Made by a program: the position numbers and the translations under genes. Below, piece after piece: positions 15,636 to 24,251 of a stretch of DNA of 64,000 nucleotides. The stretch comes from Salegentibacter maritimus (GTDB lineage Bacteria; Bacteroidota; Bacteroidia; Flavobacteriales; Flavobacteriaceae). Position 1 is the first letter of the stretch; every line of letters begins with the position of its first letter. Location of the stretch: assembly GCF_016236915.1 (NCBI RefSeq), contig NZ_JAEHOK010000006.1, positions 1 through 64,000 on the forward strand. Reading direction: 5' to 3'. Under the pieces are notes generated by a model. That model was given only the letters and a program-made list of their open reading frames with translations, had not been told where the DNA came from and did no database searches.

Positions 15636-16318
15636 TAAACAACAAACTTATAGCCCACACCTTTTACAGTTTTAAAACATTCGTCGCCAATTTTTTCCCT
15701 CAACTTTCTAATGTGCACGTCTATTGTACGTCCGCCAACTACAACTTCCGCACCCCATACGTTATCAAGGATATCTTCTCGTTTAAAGACTTTTCCCGGT
15801 TTTGAGGCCAGCAATGAGAGTAATTCAAATTCTTTTCTTGGTAAAATTATCTCTTCACCACTCTTAATTACCTTATACTCGTCTCGGTTAATAATAAGGT
15901 CTTTAATTTTAACAACATTAGAAGTGGTCGTATCATCTTTAAAGCGCCTAAGCAAAGCCTTTACCTTGCTCACTAAAACTTTTGGCTTAATAGGCTTGGT
16001 TATATAATCGTCTGCTCCGGCATCAAAACCGGCCATTTGAGAATAATCCTCTCCCCTTGCGGTAAGAAAGGTGATAATTGTATCTTCCAGCTCCGGCAAT
16101 TTTCTAATTTGGGAGCAGGCTTCAATACCATCCATTTCGGGCATCATCACATCAAGGATAATAAGCTGTGGTTTTTTCTTTTTTGCAAGCTTCACCCCAT
16201 CGGCACCATTATCTGCTGTTATTACCTGGTAACCTTCCGAAGAAAGATTGTAAGCAACAATTTCCAGAATATCTGGCTCATCGTCTACCAGTAAAATTTT
16301 GATGTCTTTTTTTTTCAT
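15635..16318 (-). CDS. phoB: PhoB-like response regulator (OmpR family)
   Basis: This transcription factor has an N-terminal receiver domain, KILLVDDEPDILEIVAYNLSSEGY with the acidic pair, the phosphorylated Asp in LIILDVMMPEMDG, and Lys in ITKPIKPKVL. The C-terminal winged helix contains LPRKEFELLSLLASKPGKVFKREDIL and GGRTIDVHIRKLREKIG. The length of 227 residues is normal. It is upstream of and coupled to the kinase gene. Direct repeats in the intergenic region it shares with the beta-helix lipoprotein gene could be its own binding sites. Confidence 0.88.
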   Translation of the reverse strand: MKKKDIKILLVDDEPDILEIVAYNLSSEGYQVITADNGADGVKLAKKKKPQLIILDVMMPEMDGIEACSQIRKLPELEDTIITFLTARGEDYSQMAGFDAGADDYITKPIKPKVLVSKVKALLRRFKDDTTTSNVVKIKDLIINRDEYKVIKSGEEIILPRKEFELLSLLASKPGKVFKREDILDNVWGAEVVVGGRTIDVHIRKLREKIGDECFKTVKGVGYKFVV

Positions 16319-16395
16319 TTTCGTTTAATTGAATTGGTAAATATGAGGTAAAAGTAACCATAAATTTGACTCCGGTAAACCACTATTTTTTGGAG

Positions 16396-16412
16396 CTTAA
16401 CCCAAACTTAAC
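16396..16412. promoter_or_regulatory. 11-bp-phased direct repeat upstream of phoB
   Basis: CTTAAC occurs at 16396-16401 and again at 16407-16412, a period of 11 bases, which is the spacing of PhoB half-sites. It lies 80-95 bases before the phoB start codon. Confidence 0.4.
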
Positions 16413-16558
16413 ATATTAATTTAAATTAAAAAATCTGTAACCACCAGAAATTAAAGGGTTTTCATTTGTTCATTTCAAAGTTCATCTCTCATTGATCGCT
16501 TACAAAACTGAAATACTAAACTTTTTAATAACATTAAAAGTCGTTGAATTAACGCAAG

Positions 16559-16604
16559 CTTAAACTTAAGCTAAAACCACACTTAAACTAAGTGCGTTTA
16601 TTTG
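16559..16604 (+). promoter_or_regulatory. candidate Pho box and -7 box of the lipoprotein-TonB receptor operon
   Basis: Three heptamers, CTTAAAC (16559), CTAAAAC (16571) and CTTAAAC (16582), follow each other at 11-12 base intervals, the architecture of a Pho box. A -7-like box TTTATTTG (16597-16604, one mismatch to TAnnTTTG) begins eight bases after the last one, so an activator would replace the -33 contact. The same stretch also contains small inverted repeats, including AGCTTAA/TTAAGCT. The rest of the 16319-16646 gap shows no gene. Confidence 0.45.
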
Positions 16605-16646
16605 CCTCGAATTAAAGCTAATAAAAACAAACTTAATTTTTGACTT

Positions 16647-17966
16647 ATGAAAAAACTGATTATTGCAGGTTTCGCTATCGCCACTTTTGGTTTAACCAGC
16701 TGTAGTGAAGACGATGATTCACCAACTGAACAACTTGCTACCTGTACCGATGGAATTCAGAATGGTAATGAAACCGGTATAGATTGTGGAGGACCTTGTG
16801 CTTCTTGCGAAGGAGATGGAGAAGGTCAAACACCAGTAGATGAAGATCTTTCTGGATTACTAACAGAAGACTTTACTTTAACCAATGATGTAATCTGGGA
16901 AATAAACGGAAAATTTGTAGTTGGTGATGGAGCTGTTCTTACAATAGAGCCAGGAACCATTATTAAAGGAGCAGAAGGAACAGGATCTTTAGCTTCTGCA
17001 CTTATTGTAGCCCGTGGTGGTCAGATTATGGCTGAGGGTACTGCTGAAGAGCCAATTATATTTACTTCTATTAATGACAACATTGAACTTGGAGAAAAAC
17101 AAGGGTCTAACCTTGACGAAAACGATCGTGGCCTTTGGGGTGGAGTATTAATCTTGGGGCGTGCACCCAGCTCTTTCGAAGGTGACTCTGAAGAATCTCA
17201 AATTGAAGGAATTCCTGCAGATGACGATTTTGGAAGATATGGAGGTAACGACCCTGAGGACAATTCAGGAGTATTCAAATATGTTTCTATTCGTCACGGT
17301 GGAGCGCTTATCGGTTCAGGTAATGAAATTAACGGACTTACCATGGGAGGTGTTGGTAATGGAACAGTTATAGACCACGTAGAAATTGTAGGTAATGTAG
17401 ATGACGGTTTCGAATGGTTTGGTGGTACAGTAAACTCCAGTAATCTTGTTGCTTTCGCCGGCGGAGATGATGCATTAGATATTGATCAGGCCTACTCTGG
17501 TACTATCACCAATGCGTTGGTAATTCAAGGTGCCGAATCTGATCACGCTTTAGAAATTGATGGCCCAGAAGGAACTTTTCAAGATGCTTTCGTTATCGAA
17601 GACCTAACTATAATTGGAGATCCTAACGCTCCATCTGGTGAGATAGCAGATTTTAGAGATAATGCAATGGGAGCAGTCAACAATGTATACGTAAGAGGTT
17701 TCAACAACACACAGGATGTGGAACTTGATGATGACGCTACTGCTTCAAACTATGCTAGTGGAAGCTTAAGCTTCTCTGCATGGGAAGTTGTACTGCCTGA
17801 AGGGGTAAGCAGCGTTTCAGAAATCTTTATCGATACTACAGAAAGTACAGATTTCTCTAGCGATTCAAGTGAATTTGCAACTGCTATAGAACAAGACCAG
17901 GAAACTGTAGGTGCAGATCTTTCAGTTTTTGGCTGGACTTATGCTAGCTTCCGTGGTGCGTTTTAA
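16647..17966 (+). CDS. secreted lipoprotein with parallel beta-helix
   Basis: The 439-residue protein has a lipoprotein signal with lipobox LTSC (Cys19) followed by an acidic SEDDD spacer, which favours outer-membrane surface export in this phylum. A short Cys-rich segment follows (TCTDGIQNGNETGIDCGGPCASC). The rest is repetitive Gly/Asp/Asn-rich strand pattern beginning LTNDVIWEINGKFVVGDGAVLTIEPGTIIKG, typical of a right-handed beta-helix. It probably works with the TonB receptor downstream, from which it is separated by a stable hairpin. Function is unknown; ligand capture at the cell surface, perhaps under phosphate control, is inference. Confidence 0.8.
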   Translation: MKKLIIAGFAIATFGLTSCSEDDDSPTEQLATCTDGIQNGNETGIDCGGPCASCEGDGEGQTPVDEDLSGLLTEDFTLTNDVIWEINGKFVVGDGAVLTIEPGTIIKGAEGTGSLASALIVARGGQIMAEGTAEEPIIFTSINDNIELGEKQGSNLDENDRGLWGGVLILGRAPSSFEGDSEESQIEGIPADDDFGRYGGNDPEDNSGVFKYVSIRHGGALIGSGNEINGLTMGGVGNGTVIDHVEIVGNVDDGFEWFGGTVNSSNLVAFAGGDDALDIDQAYSGTITNALVIQGAESDHALEIDGPEGTFQDAFVIEDLTIIGDPNAPSGEIADFRDNAMGAVNNVYVRGFNNTQDVELDDDATASNYASGSLSFSAWEVVLPEGVSSVSEIFIDTTESTDFSSDSSEFATAIEQDQETVGADLSVFGWTYASFRGAF

Positions 17967-18002
17967 TTAAAATTCTAAGACAAATTTAAATAGCGCTTAA
18001 CA

Positions 18003-18036
18003 AAATTGCTCGTCTCCTGAATGGGACGAGCAATTT
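18003..18036 (+). terminator. hairpin between lipoprotein and receptor genes
   Basis: AAATTGCTCGTC and GACGAGCAATTT form a perfect 12-bp stem. The stem itself ends in TTT but there is no longer T run, so it may attenuate or protect the upstream message rather than fully stop transcription. Confidence 0.6.
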
Positions 18037-18063
18037 AGTATTCAGATTTTTAATTGTATCTAT

Positions 18064-20895
18064 ATGAAAACCCAATTTTCACTAGTTTTATTTTTTAGTT
18101 TATTCATAAGTCTGGCACAGGCCCAAACAGGCAAGATTTCTGGTACTATTTATGACGTTGAAGTTAATGATATCATGCCTTTTGCCAATGTTTCTATCAA
18201 AGGCACAAATAGTGGGACTACATCAGATTTCGAAGGAGATTTTAGCCTAAATGCAGAGCCGGGTACTTATACTGTTGTTTTTTCATTCGTAGGATACGAA
18301 ACAGTAGAAGTTTCTGAGGTTGTTGTAGAAGAAGGAGAAGTAACTACGCTTAACATAGAGATGAAATCTTCAGCAGGCGCTTTAGATGAAGTTGTAATTA
18401 CAACAACTACTGCTCGCGATACAGAAGCATCTGTCTTAAATATGCAAAAAAATGCCGTTAACCTTACTAACGGACTTTCTTCTCAAAGTTTTGATAAAAT
18501 TGGAGCAGGAGAAGTTTCTTCCGCTGTAAAAACCATACCCGGAGTATCCGTTCAAGGCGGGAAGTATGTGTATGTAAGAGGCTTGGGAGACCGCTACACA
18601 AAATCTATCCTAAACGGAATGGAAGTTCCCGGGCTGGATCCAGATCGTAATACCTTGCAGATGGATATTTTTCCAACTAATATTCTGGATAATGTAATGG
18701 TGATAAAATCACTTACCGCAGATAATCCTGCCGATTTTACCGGCGGAATGGTAAATATTATTACCAAAGATTTTCCAAGTCGGGAAGAATATAGTGTTTC
18801 CATTGGCGGCACTTACAATCCTTCTATGCACTTTAATTCAGATTTCCTGCAGTATGAAGGCGGGGGAACAGATTTTCTTGGCTTTGATGATGGCACTCGA
18901 AATCGTCCCATTAATAGAAGTCAGACATTCCCAAGGCCTTTTGATAATGATGCCGCACTCACAAGACTTACGCAACGCTTTAACCCAACTTTAGGGGGTA
19001 CAAGGCAACGAAACAATATGGATTTTAGTATTGGTTTTACCGCAGGTAACCAGTATGATGTTGGTAAAGAAAACAATAAGCTGGGATATTTTGCCTCGCT
19101 TTCTTACAAAAATACCTCAGAGTATTTTGAAGATTTTGAAAACAACTCCTGGTTAAAACCAAGAGAGACATCAGAATTCGAAATGCGACCATCAAGATTA
19201 TTAAGTGGTGATGTTGGTAAAGAAAACGTTTTGGTTAGCGCGTTAACAGGGCTTGCTTTTAAAACCGAGAAATCTAAATATCAGCTTAATTTACTTCATA
19301 TTCAAAATGGAGAGTCTACAGCTGGTAATTTTGAAGAACAAATTCTTGTTTCTGATGCCATCACGGTTTTTAGAGACAACCTGGAATATACTCAACGATC
19401 AATTACCAATGCGTTATTAAGCGGAAAACACACCAACGAAGATGCAAGTTGGACTACCGAGTGGAAACTTTCACCAAGCCTTTCCCGCGTTAACGATAAA
19501 GATGTACGAATTACTGCGTTTGAATTTAACCCAAGCAATAATACCTTTAGTATACGTCCCAGCTCATCTGAAAGTCCTACGAGAATATGGCGAGACCTAG
19601 AAGAGATCAACCTTGCTGGAATTGTAGACCTTACAAAAAAGCATCAGCTTCTTGGAAGAGACGCTAATCTTAAATTTGGAGGTGGCTACACTTACAAACA
19701 AAGGGATTTCTCCATAGATCAATACCAAATTCTTATTCAGGGATCTATTAGTCAAAATTTTGGAGGAGATCCAAACCAGGTGCTTGCTGCGGGAAATATT
19801 TGGACTCCAGAGAACCAGGCAGGATCTTATATAAACGGATTCTATGAGCCCGCAAACACTTACGATGCTTATAACACCAATGCTTCGGCATATGTTTCAG
19901 AAGAATTTAATGTGACCAAAAACCTGAAAGCCATTCTGGGTGTAAGACTGGAAAAATTCGATCAGTTCTACACAGGGCAAAATAACCTTGGGGATTTAAT
20001 TTTGGAAAATGAACACCTTATAGATAGAACAGATCTTTTTCCTTCAGCAAACTTTATATACAGTCTTAATGAAGATAGTAACCTAAGACTTTCTTATGGT
20101 CGTTCTACTGCAAGACCTTCTTTTAAAGAAGCTTCAATTGCCCAAATTTATGACCCCTTAACCAACAGGACTTTTATTGGTAATATAGATTTGCAACCTA
20201 CTTATGTAGATAATATTGATGCAAGGTACGAACTTTATGGAGACAATGCCCAACTTTTCGCAGTAAGTGGCTTCTATAAAAGATTTACAGACCCAATTGA
20301 GCTTTCTGTTTTCAGTGATTTTTCAGCAGATAATTTTCAACCAAGAAATGTTAACGACGCTACAGTTATTGGAGCTGAGATTGAAATGAGAAAGAACTTT
20401 GGATTTATCACTGAGGGACTTAGAAAATTAAGTGCTAACCTAAATGTTTCTGTAATAGACTCCAAGGTTGAAATGGATAGAAGCCCGAGCGGTGAGTACG
20501 AGTCTAGAGAACGTAACCTTAGACCCGGAGAGGAATTTGACGGAACAAGACAACTACAAGGTCAATCTCCATTTTTATTAAATGCAGGCTTTGATTACAC
20601 CGATCCAGAAAGTGGATGGCAAGCCGGTATTTTTTATAATACCCAAGGAAAAACCCTTGAACTTGTTGGCTTAGGAACTGTTCCAGATGTTTACACCATG
20701 CCATTTCACAGTCTTAATCTAAATTTGAATAAATCTTTTGGAGAAGAGAAGAATTCTACTATTTCTTTGAAGGTTTCCAATATACTGGGAGATGATATTG
20801 AAAGTAGATTCCAGTCTTTTGAAGCCGAAGACCAAATTTTTTCTTTAAGAAAACCCGGTACTCCAATCTCATTAAGTTATAGTTACAAGTTTTAA
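18064..20895 (+). CDS. TonB-dependent outer-membrane receptor with carboxypeptidase-like N-domain
   Basis: This 943-residue receptor has a signal peptide (1-20, ending AQA), a CarboxypepD_reg-like domain (GKISGTIYDVEVNDIMPFANVSIKGTNSGTTSDFEGDFSLN, 22-63), a plug domain (SSAVKTIPGVSVQGGKYVYVRGLGDRYTKSILNG) and a long beta-barrel ending in an aromatic residue (SLSYSYKF). It imports a ligand across the outer membrane with TonB energy. No SusD-like gene follows, so it is not a standard polysaccharide locus. Its neighbours are the beta-helix lipoprotein and the T9SS proteins; the ligand is unknown. Confidence 0.92.
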   Translation: MKTQFSLVLFFSLFISLAQAQTGKISGTIYDVEVNDIMPFANVSIKGTNSGTTSDFEGDFSLNAEPGTYTVVFSFVGYETVEVSEVVVEEGEVTTLNIEMKSSAGALDEVVITTTTARDTEASVLNMQKNAVNLTNGLSSQSFDKIGAGEVSSAVKTIPGVSVQGGKYVYVRGLGDRYTKSILNGMEVPGLDPDRNTLQMDIFPTNILDNVMVIKSLTADNPADFTGGMVNIITKDFPSREEYSVSIGGTYNPSMHFNSDFLQYEGGGTDFLGFDDGTRNRPINRSQTFPRPFDNDAALTRLTQRFNPTLGGTRQRNNMDFSIGFTAGNQYDVGKENNKLGYFASLSYKNTSEYFEDFENNSWLKPRETSEFEMRPSRLLSGDVGKENVLVSALTGLAFKTEKSKYQLNLLHIQNGESTAGNFEEQILVSDAITVFRDNLEYTQRSITNALLSGKHTNEDASWTTEWKLSPSLSRVNDKDVRITAFEFNPSNNTFSIRPSSSESPTRIWRDLEEINLAGIVDLTKKHQLLGRDANLKFGGGYTYKQRDFSIDQYQILIQGSISQNFGGDPNQVLAAGNIWTPENQAGSYINGFYEPANTYDAYNTNASAYVSEEFNVTKNLKAILGVRLEKFDQFYTGQNNLGDLILENEHLIDRTDLFPSANFIYSLNEDSNLRLSYGRSTARPSFKEASIAQIYDPLTNRTFIGNIDLQPTYVDNIDARYELYGDNAQLFAVSGFYKRFTDPIELSVFSDFSADNFQPRNVNDATVIGAEIEMRKNFGFITEGLRKLSANLNVSVIDSKVEMDRSPSGEYESRERNLRPGEEFDGTRQLQGQSPFLLNAGFDYTDPESGWQAGIFYNTQGKTLELVGLGTVPDVYTMPFHSLNLNLNKSFGEEKNSTISLKVSNILGDDIESRFQSFEAEDQIFSLRKPGTPISLSYSYKF

Positions 20896-20925
20896 GTATT
20901 GAAATTAAGTTTGAATTAGCCAAAG

Positions 20926-20955
20926 AAAAAGGCTGCCTCACCGGCAGCCTTTTTT
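20926..20955 (+). terminator. intrinsic terminator of the receptor gene
   Basis: AAAAAGGCTGCC pairs with GGCAGCCTTTTT around TCACC. A nearly identical hairpin lies at 22377-22403. Confidence 0.92.
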
Positions 20956-21034
20956 AATATACACATAGCAATAATTTAACACAGAAAAATAAGACATTTA
21001 GTACTTTCCTTTTTTTAACATAAATATATGAAAT

Positions 21035-22354
21035 ATGAAAAAAATTACAATTATTTTATTTTTGATGGTTTCGCTTAGCGGAATAAGTCAGGTAGGCTTA
21101 GGATTACCTGATGTCCAAAATTTTGTTGTGACCGCCGATAGATCTACAACCTATACTTGGAATTCAGGTTCAAGGTTTGATTTTGAATTTGAAATTACTG
21201 GTCGTTACGAATACGATGAAATTAAATTATCAGTTTATTATGAATCAGTTAATTCCCAAAACCTAATATCATTAAGCCGGTGGAATAGAGAGGGGGATGA
21301 ATATTTAGATTTTCCAACTATGACCAAAAAAGAATGGTGGACTACTATCAGCTATGCATGGCAAAATAAGAGCTTTACAATTCCTGGTAATAGGTTTATT
21401 CTAGTTGTATCCGTTCCTAGTAAAAATTATTATAAAGAATTATACTATGAAGCCCCACAAAGTTTATCTAATTATCATGTGATAAAATATCGTGGTCAGA
21501 CAAAAAGTGCAGCCACAGATTCCAAATGTAACAATGATCAGGAAGCAAGTGTCGGTGTTAATATTCAAAATGCATCATTAACCGTTGGTAAAATATACAA
21601 GATAGATAGAGGGACTGGTATCGGATATCGCTGGTACGAAGTTACCTCACGACAATCAGGAGCCAGTAATTCTGCAGATACTACAATACCAAGTTCAAAC
21701 ACGTCTTCTGGTTATTATCCGGATTGTTCCACCTCAGGTGGAAGTGATGAACCAGACTTGAAATTTAATTTGAATGGCTCTTCAGTTTACAGTGATGCCA
21801 ATTCTTTTGATATAAGCGCAACACATAGATTAGACTTTACTAACAGTATGCTTACATTTAATTTTTTAATAGACAATATCGGTGATGCCCAGTCAAATGC
21901 TACGGAAATTGAATTTTACAGATCAGGCAACTCAATTTTTGATCCGAATGATGATGCCCCAATAAATAAAGTCTTATCAATCCCAGCAATTTCAGCAGGA
22001 AATTCTGATGGGCATTTTAGCAAAACCTTATTTGTCAATGATTTTGAATCTGGTTTATCGGGATATTGGTACGTGATTGCAAAGATTAAAGCTGATGATT
22101 CAAACAACAGTAACAACACCGTAGCGGTAAGAGTATATTTTAACCCTTCTCGAAGTTCTATTAAATTTAACAAAAATACTATTCAAAGGGAATATACAAC
22201 AAAAAAGGTTTTGCAAATATATAATTTGTCAGGCGTTAGGGTTACAAAGGACGAAATCTCTTCCCAAGATGAAGAAAATGCTATTATCCAAAATCTAGAG
22301 CATGGTATATATATAATAAAGTCCGGAGAGAATACATACAAAATAAAAAAGTAA
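21035..22354 (+). CDS. T9SS-secreted protein of unknown function
   Basis: This 439-residue protein has a signal peptide (1-19, ending GISQ), a region of unknown fold (20-230), a CARDB-like domain with a Gly-Asp-rich strand pattern (about 245-375: LDFTNSMLTFNFLIDNIGDAQSN), and a type A C-terminal sorting domain beginning VLQIYNLSGVRVTK and ending GIYIIKSGENTYKIKK. It should be exported by the type IX system and attached at the cell surface. It is AT-richer than its neighbours and is bracketed by two almost identical terminators, which suggests that it was inserted here as a unit. Confidence 0.8.
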   Translation: MKKITIILFLMVSLSGISQVGLGLPDVQNFVVTADRSTTYTWNSGSRFDFEFEITGRYEYDEIKLSVYYESVNSQNLISLSRWNREGDEYLDFPTMTKKEWWTTISYAWQNKSFTIPGNRFILVVSVPSKNYYKELYYEAPQSLSNYHVIKYRGQTKSAATDSKCNNDQEASVGVNIQNASLTVGKIYKIDRGTGIGYRWYEVTSRQSGASNSADTTIPSSNTSSGYYPDCSTSGGSDEPDLKFNLNGSSVYSDANSFDISATHRLDFTNSMLTFNFLIDNIGDAQSNATEIEFYRSGNSIFDPNDDAPINKVLSIPAISAGNSDGHFSKTLFVNDFESGLSGYWYVIAKIKADDSNNSNNTVAVRVYFNPSRSSIKFNKNTIQREYTTKKVLQIYNLSGVRVTKDEISSQDEENAIIQNLEHGIYIIKSGENTYKIKK

Positions 22355-22376
22355 GGTATTGTATAAAAATCTACTT

Positions 22377-22403
22377 AAAGGCTGCCCCCACCGGCAGCCT
22401 TTT
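22377..22403 (+). terminator. intrinsic terminator, near-copy of the one at 20926
   Basis: AAAGGCTGCC pairs with GGCAGCCTTTT around CCCACC, with the same core as the terminator upstream of the T9SS gene. Confidence 0.9.
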
Positions 22404-22464
22404 CTAATATAATATTATGATTAAATACACAATAAACTTGGCAGGATTTTTGAAAATTTTATTG

Positions 22465-22472
22465 TAAGTTTG
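22465..22472 (+). promoter_or_regulatory. -7 box of the small T9SS-domain gene
   Basis: TAAGTTTG lies 21 bases before the ATG at 22494. The apparent upstream TTG start at 22470 falls within this box, so the later ATG is used. Confidence 0.6.
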
Positions 22473-22493
22473 TACAAACCCCTAGCACAAAGA

Positions 22494-22838
22494 ATGAAGC
22501 AATACTACTTCTATACCTTCATAATAGCTGTTTTCCTAACGTTCGCTGCACCAAATGCAGTTTATTCTCAGGACACTACCAGCTTGGGGAATAAAACCGA
22601 AATTCCTATAGAAGGCCTATCTATTTATCCCAATCCGGTTACCAACGGAAAAGTCTACATTAGCACTTCACAAAATAAGGACAAGGATATTCAGATTTAT
22701 AATGTTTTAGGAAAACCTGTACAACGTACAAAATTAAGAGGAAGAGAGCTTGATGTGTCTAATCTTAGCGCAGGGATTTACATTCTAAAAATTAAGGAAG
22801 AAAAAGCTACGGCAACCAGAAAATTGGTGGTGAGATAA
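22494..22838 (+). CDS. small exported protein consisting mainly of a T9SS C-terminal domain
   Basis: From the ATG at 22494 the product has 114 residues: a signal peptide (to about AVYSQ), a spacer of roughly 20 residues, and a type A sorting domain (GLSIYPNPVTNGKVYISTS...DIQIYNVLGKPVQRTKLRGRELDVSNLSAGIYILKIKEE...RKLVVR). There is no cargo domain to speak of. It may be a remnant, or a small surface protein in its own right; being intact and with a promoter argues for use. It lies downstream of the receptor and the larger T9SS substrate. Confidence 0.85.
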   Translation: MKQYYFYTFIIAVFLTFAAPNAVYSQDTTSLGNKTEIPIEGLSIYPNPVTNGKVYISTSQNKDKDIQIYNVLGKPVQRTKLRGRELDVSNLSAGIYILKIKEEKATATRKLVVR

Positions 22839-23047
22839 TTCACTTTGCAATAGGTTCCGAAAAAATCTGTCAGTAAACTACCTCAAGCCAAGGCCACGAG
22901 GCATTCGTTGGAAACAAACTTTTAATTTCGAGGCAAGCTTTAAAGTCCCAATAATTATCATGATAAACCGCGATTATCAAGTAAAGTTGTTTAGGGCAAA
23001 CGGCTAGCCAATATTTCTTACCTTCGCTTTTCTAAATTCCTATAAGA

Positions 23048-24025
23048 ATGCTAGCTGAAAGAATTTTTAATATTTCTAGCCAACAGGATTTTGACGAGAT
23101 TAGCCTTGAAGTTTTTTCTTATCAGTTTCAACATAATCCTGTTTACAAAGAGTTTTGTTTATTATTACAACGTACTCCTCAAAACGTTTTTCTGGTAGAA
23201 GATATTCCATTTTTACCCATAGAATTTTTTAAAAAAAAGAAAATTGTTTCTTCGCGAGCCAAAACTGAAATTACTTTTACCAGTAGCGGAACTACCGGCA
23301 ACACTACCAGCAAGCATTACGTTACCGATTTAAGGGTTTACGAAGAAAGCTTTTTTAAAGCTTTTAAAGAATTTTACGGAAATCCCGAAGAAATGGTAAT
23401 TTTAGCACTTCTACCCTCTTATTTAGAACGCCAGGGTTCGTCCTTAATCTATATGGCCGATAGCTTAATAAAACGTAGTAAGCACCCCGAAAGCGGCTTC
23501 TATCTTGACAATCTTAATGCTCTACAAGAACAACTTAAAGTCTTAGATAAGAACGGTAAAAAAATCTTATTGTTAGGGGTCTCGTTTGCATTGCTGGATT
23601 TGGTAGAAACCTACAATTTTCAGCTAAAAAACACCATAATCATGGAAACCGGTGGAATGAAGGGAAGACGTAAAGAAATGATTCGCGAAGAATTGCATAA
23701 GGTTCTTGCCAACGGATTTGGAGTAAGCAAAATTCATAGTGAATATGGAATGACTGAATTACTTTCACAGGCCTACTCTACTGGCGATGGTATTTTTGAG
23801 ACTCCTGCCTGGATGAGACTTCTTATACGGGATCCCGAAGATGCCCTAAATTACCTCCCACATAACAAAACCGGCGGCATAAATGTGATAGATCTGGCAA
23901 ATTTTAACTCTTGTTCATTTATAGCCACACAAGATTTAGGGAGAAAAAAAGATAAAAACCTCACAGAGATTCTTGGGAGGTTTGATAATAGCGATATTAG
24001 AGGCTGCAACCTCTTAGTTCTATAA
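23048..24025 (+). CDS. LuxE-like acyl-protein synthetase/acyl-CoA ligase family protein
   Basis: The 325-residue protein resembles LuxE and related adenylating enzymes. It has a phosphate-binding loop EITFTSSGTTGNTTSKHYV (74-92), and the later MTELLSQAY segment corresponding to the adenylation core motif. In the lux system LuxE activates fatty acids for reduction, but here no luxC or luxD is nearby, so the substrate is unknown; in Bacteroidota such single genes are common. A TACCTTCG box (one mismatch) lies just upstream. The 209 bases before it show no other feature. Confidence 0.8.
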   Translation: MLAERIFNISSQQDFDEISLEVFSYQFQHNPVYKEFCLLLQRTPQNVFLVEDIPFLPIEFFKKKKIVSSRAKTEITFTSSGTTGNTTSKHYVTDLRVYEESFFKAFKEFYGNPEEMVILALLPSYLERQGSSLIYMADSLIKRSKHPESGFYLDNLNALQEQLKVLDKNGKKILLLGVSFALLDLVETYNFQLKNTIIMETGGMKGRRKEMIREELHKVLANGFGVSKIHSEYGMTELLSQAYSTGDGIFETPAWMRLLIRDPEDALNYLPHNKTGGINVIDLANFNSCSFIATQDLGRKKDKNLTEILGRFDNSDIRGCNLLVL

Positions 24026-24210
24026 AATGATCAAGAAAAACATTAGCTAATTAAAGCTTAAAAATCAAGTAGTTATAGTTAAAAAATATTAAAATCTGTA
24101 AATTTTCAGGGGGTTTATCGACTTACTATATGTAAGATGACAATTCAATAAACTGCGTTGATTCTTACAACTAAGTGAAATTTTTTCATATTAGATTGGT
24201 TAGTTAGTTG

Positions 24211-24244
24211 CAAGCCCCGCAAACATCCTGTTTACGGGGCTTTG
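24211..24244. terminator. terminator between convergent genes
   Basis: GCCCCG-C-AAAC pairs with GTTT-A-CGGGGC, with one internal mismatch, between the LuxE-like gene and tyrS. The T run is short. The rest of the gap (24026-24210) has only a small CTTAC/GTAAG hairpin at 24122-24136. Confidence 0.7.
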
Positions 24245-24251
24245 TAATTAT

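Noticed and set aside
16647-20895. A polysaccharide utilisation locus
   Set aside because: There is a SusC-style receptor but no SusD-like protein and no glycoside hydrolase.
22470-22493. TTG at 22470 as start of the small T9SS protein
   Set aside because: It is part of the -7 box; the ATG at 22494 gives a normal signal peptide.
22839-23047. Small RNA between the T9SS gene and the LuxE-like gene
   Set aside because: No convincing stem-loop with terminator or clear promoter for a separate transcript.
23048-24025. A bioluminescence locus
   Set aside because: Only a LuxE-like gene is present; no luciferase or LuxC/LuxD genes are nearby.
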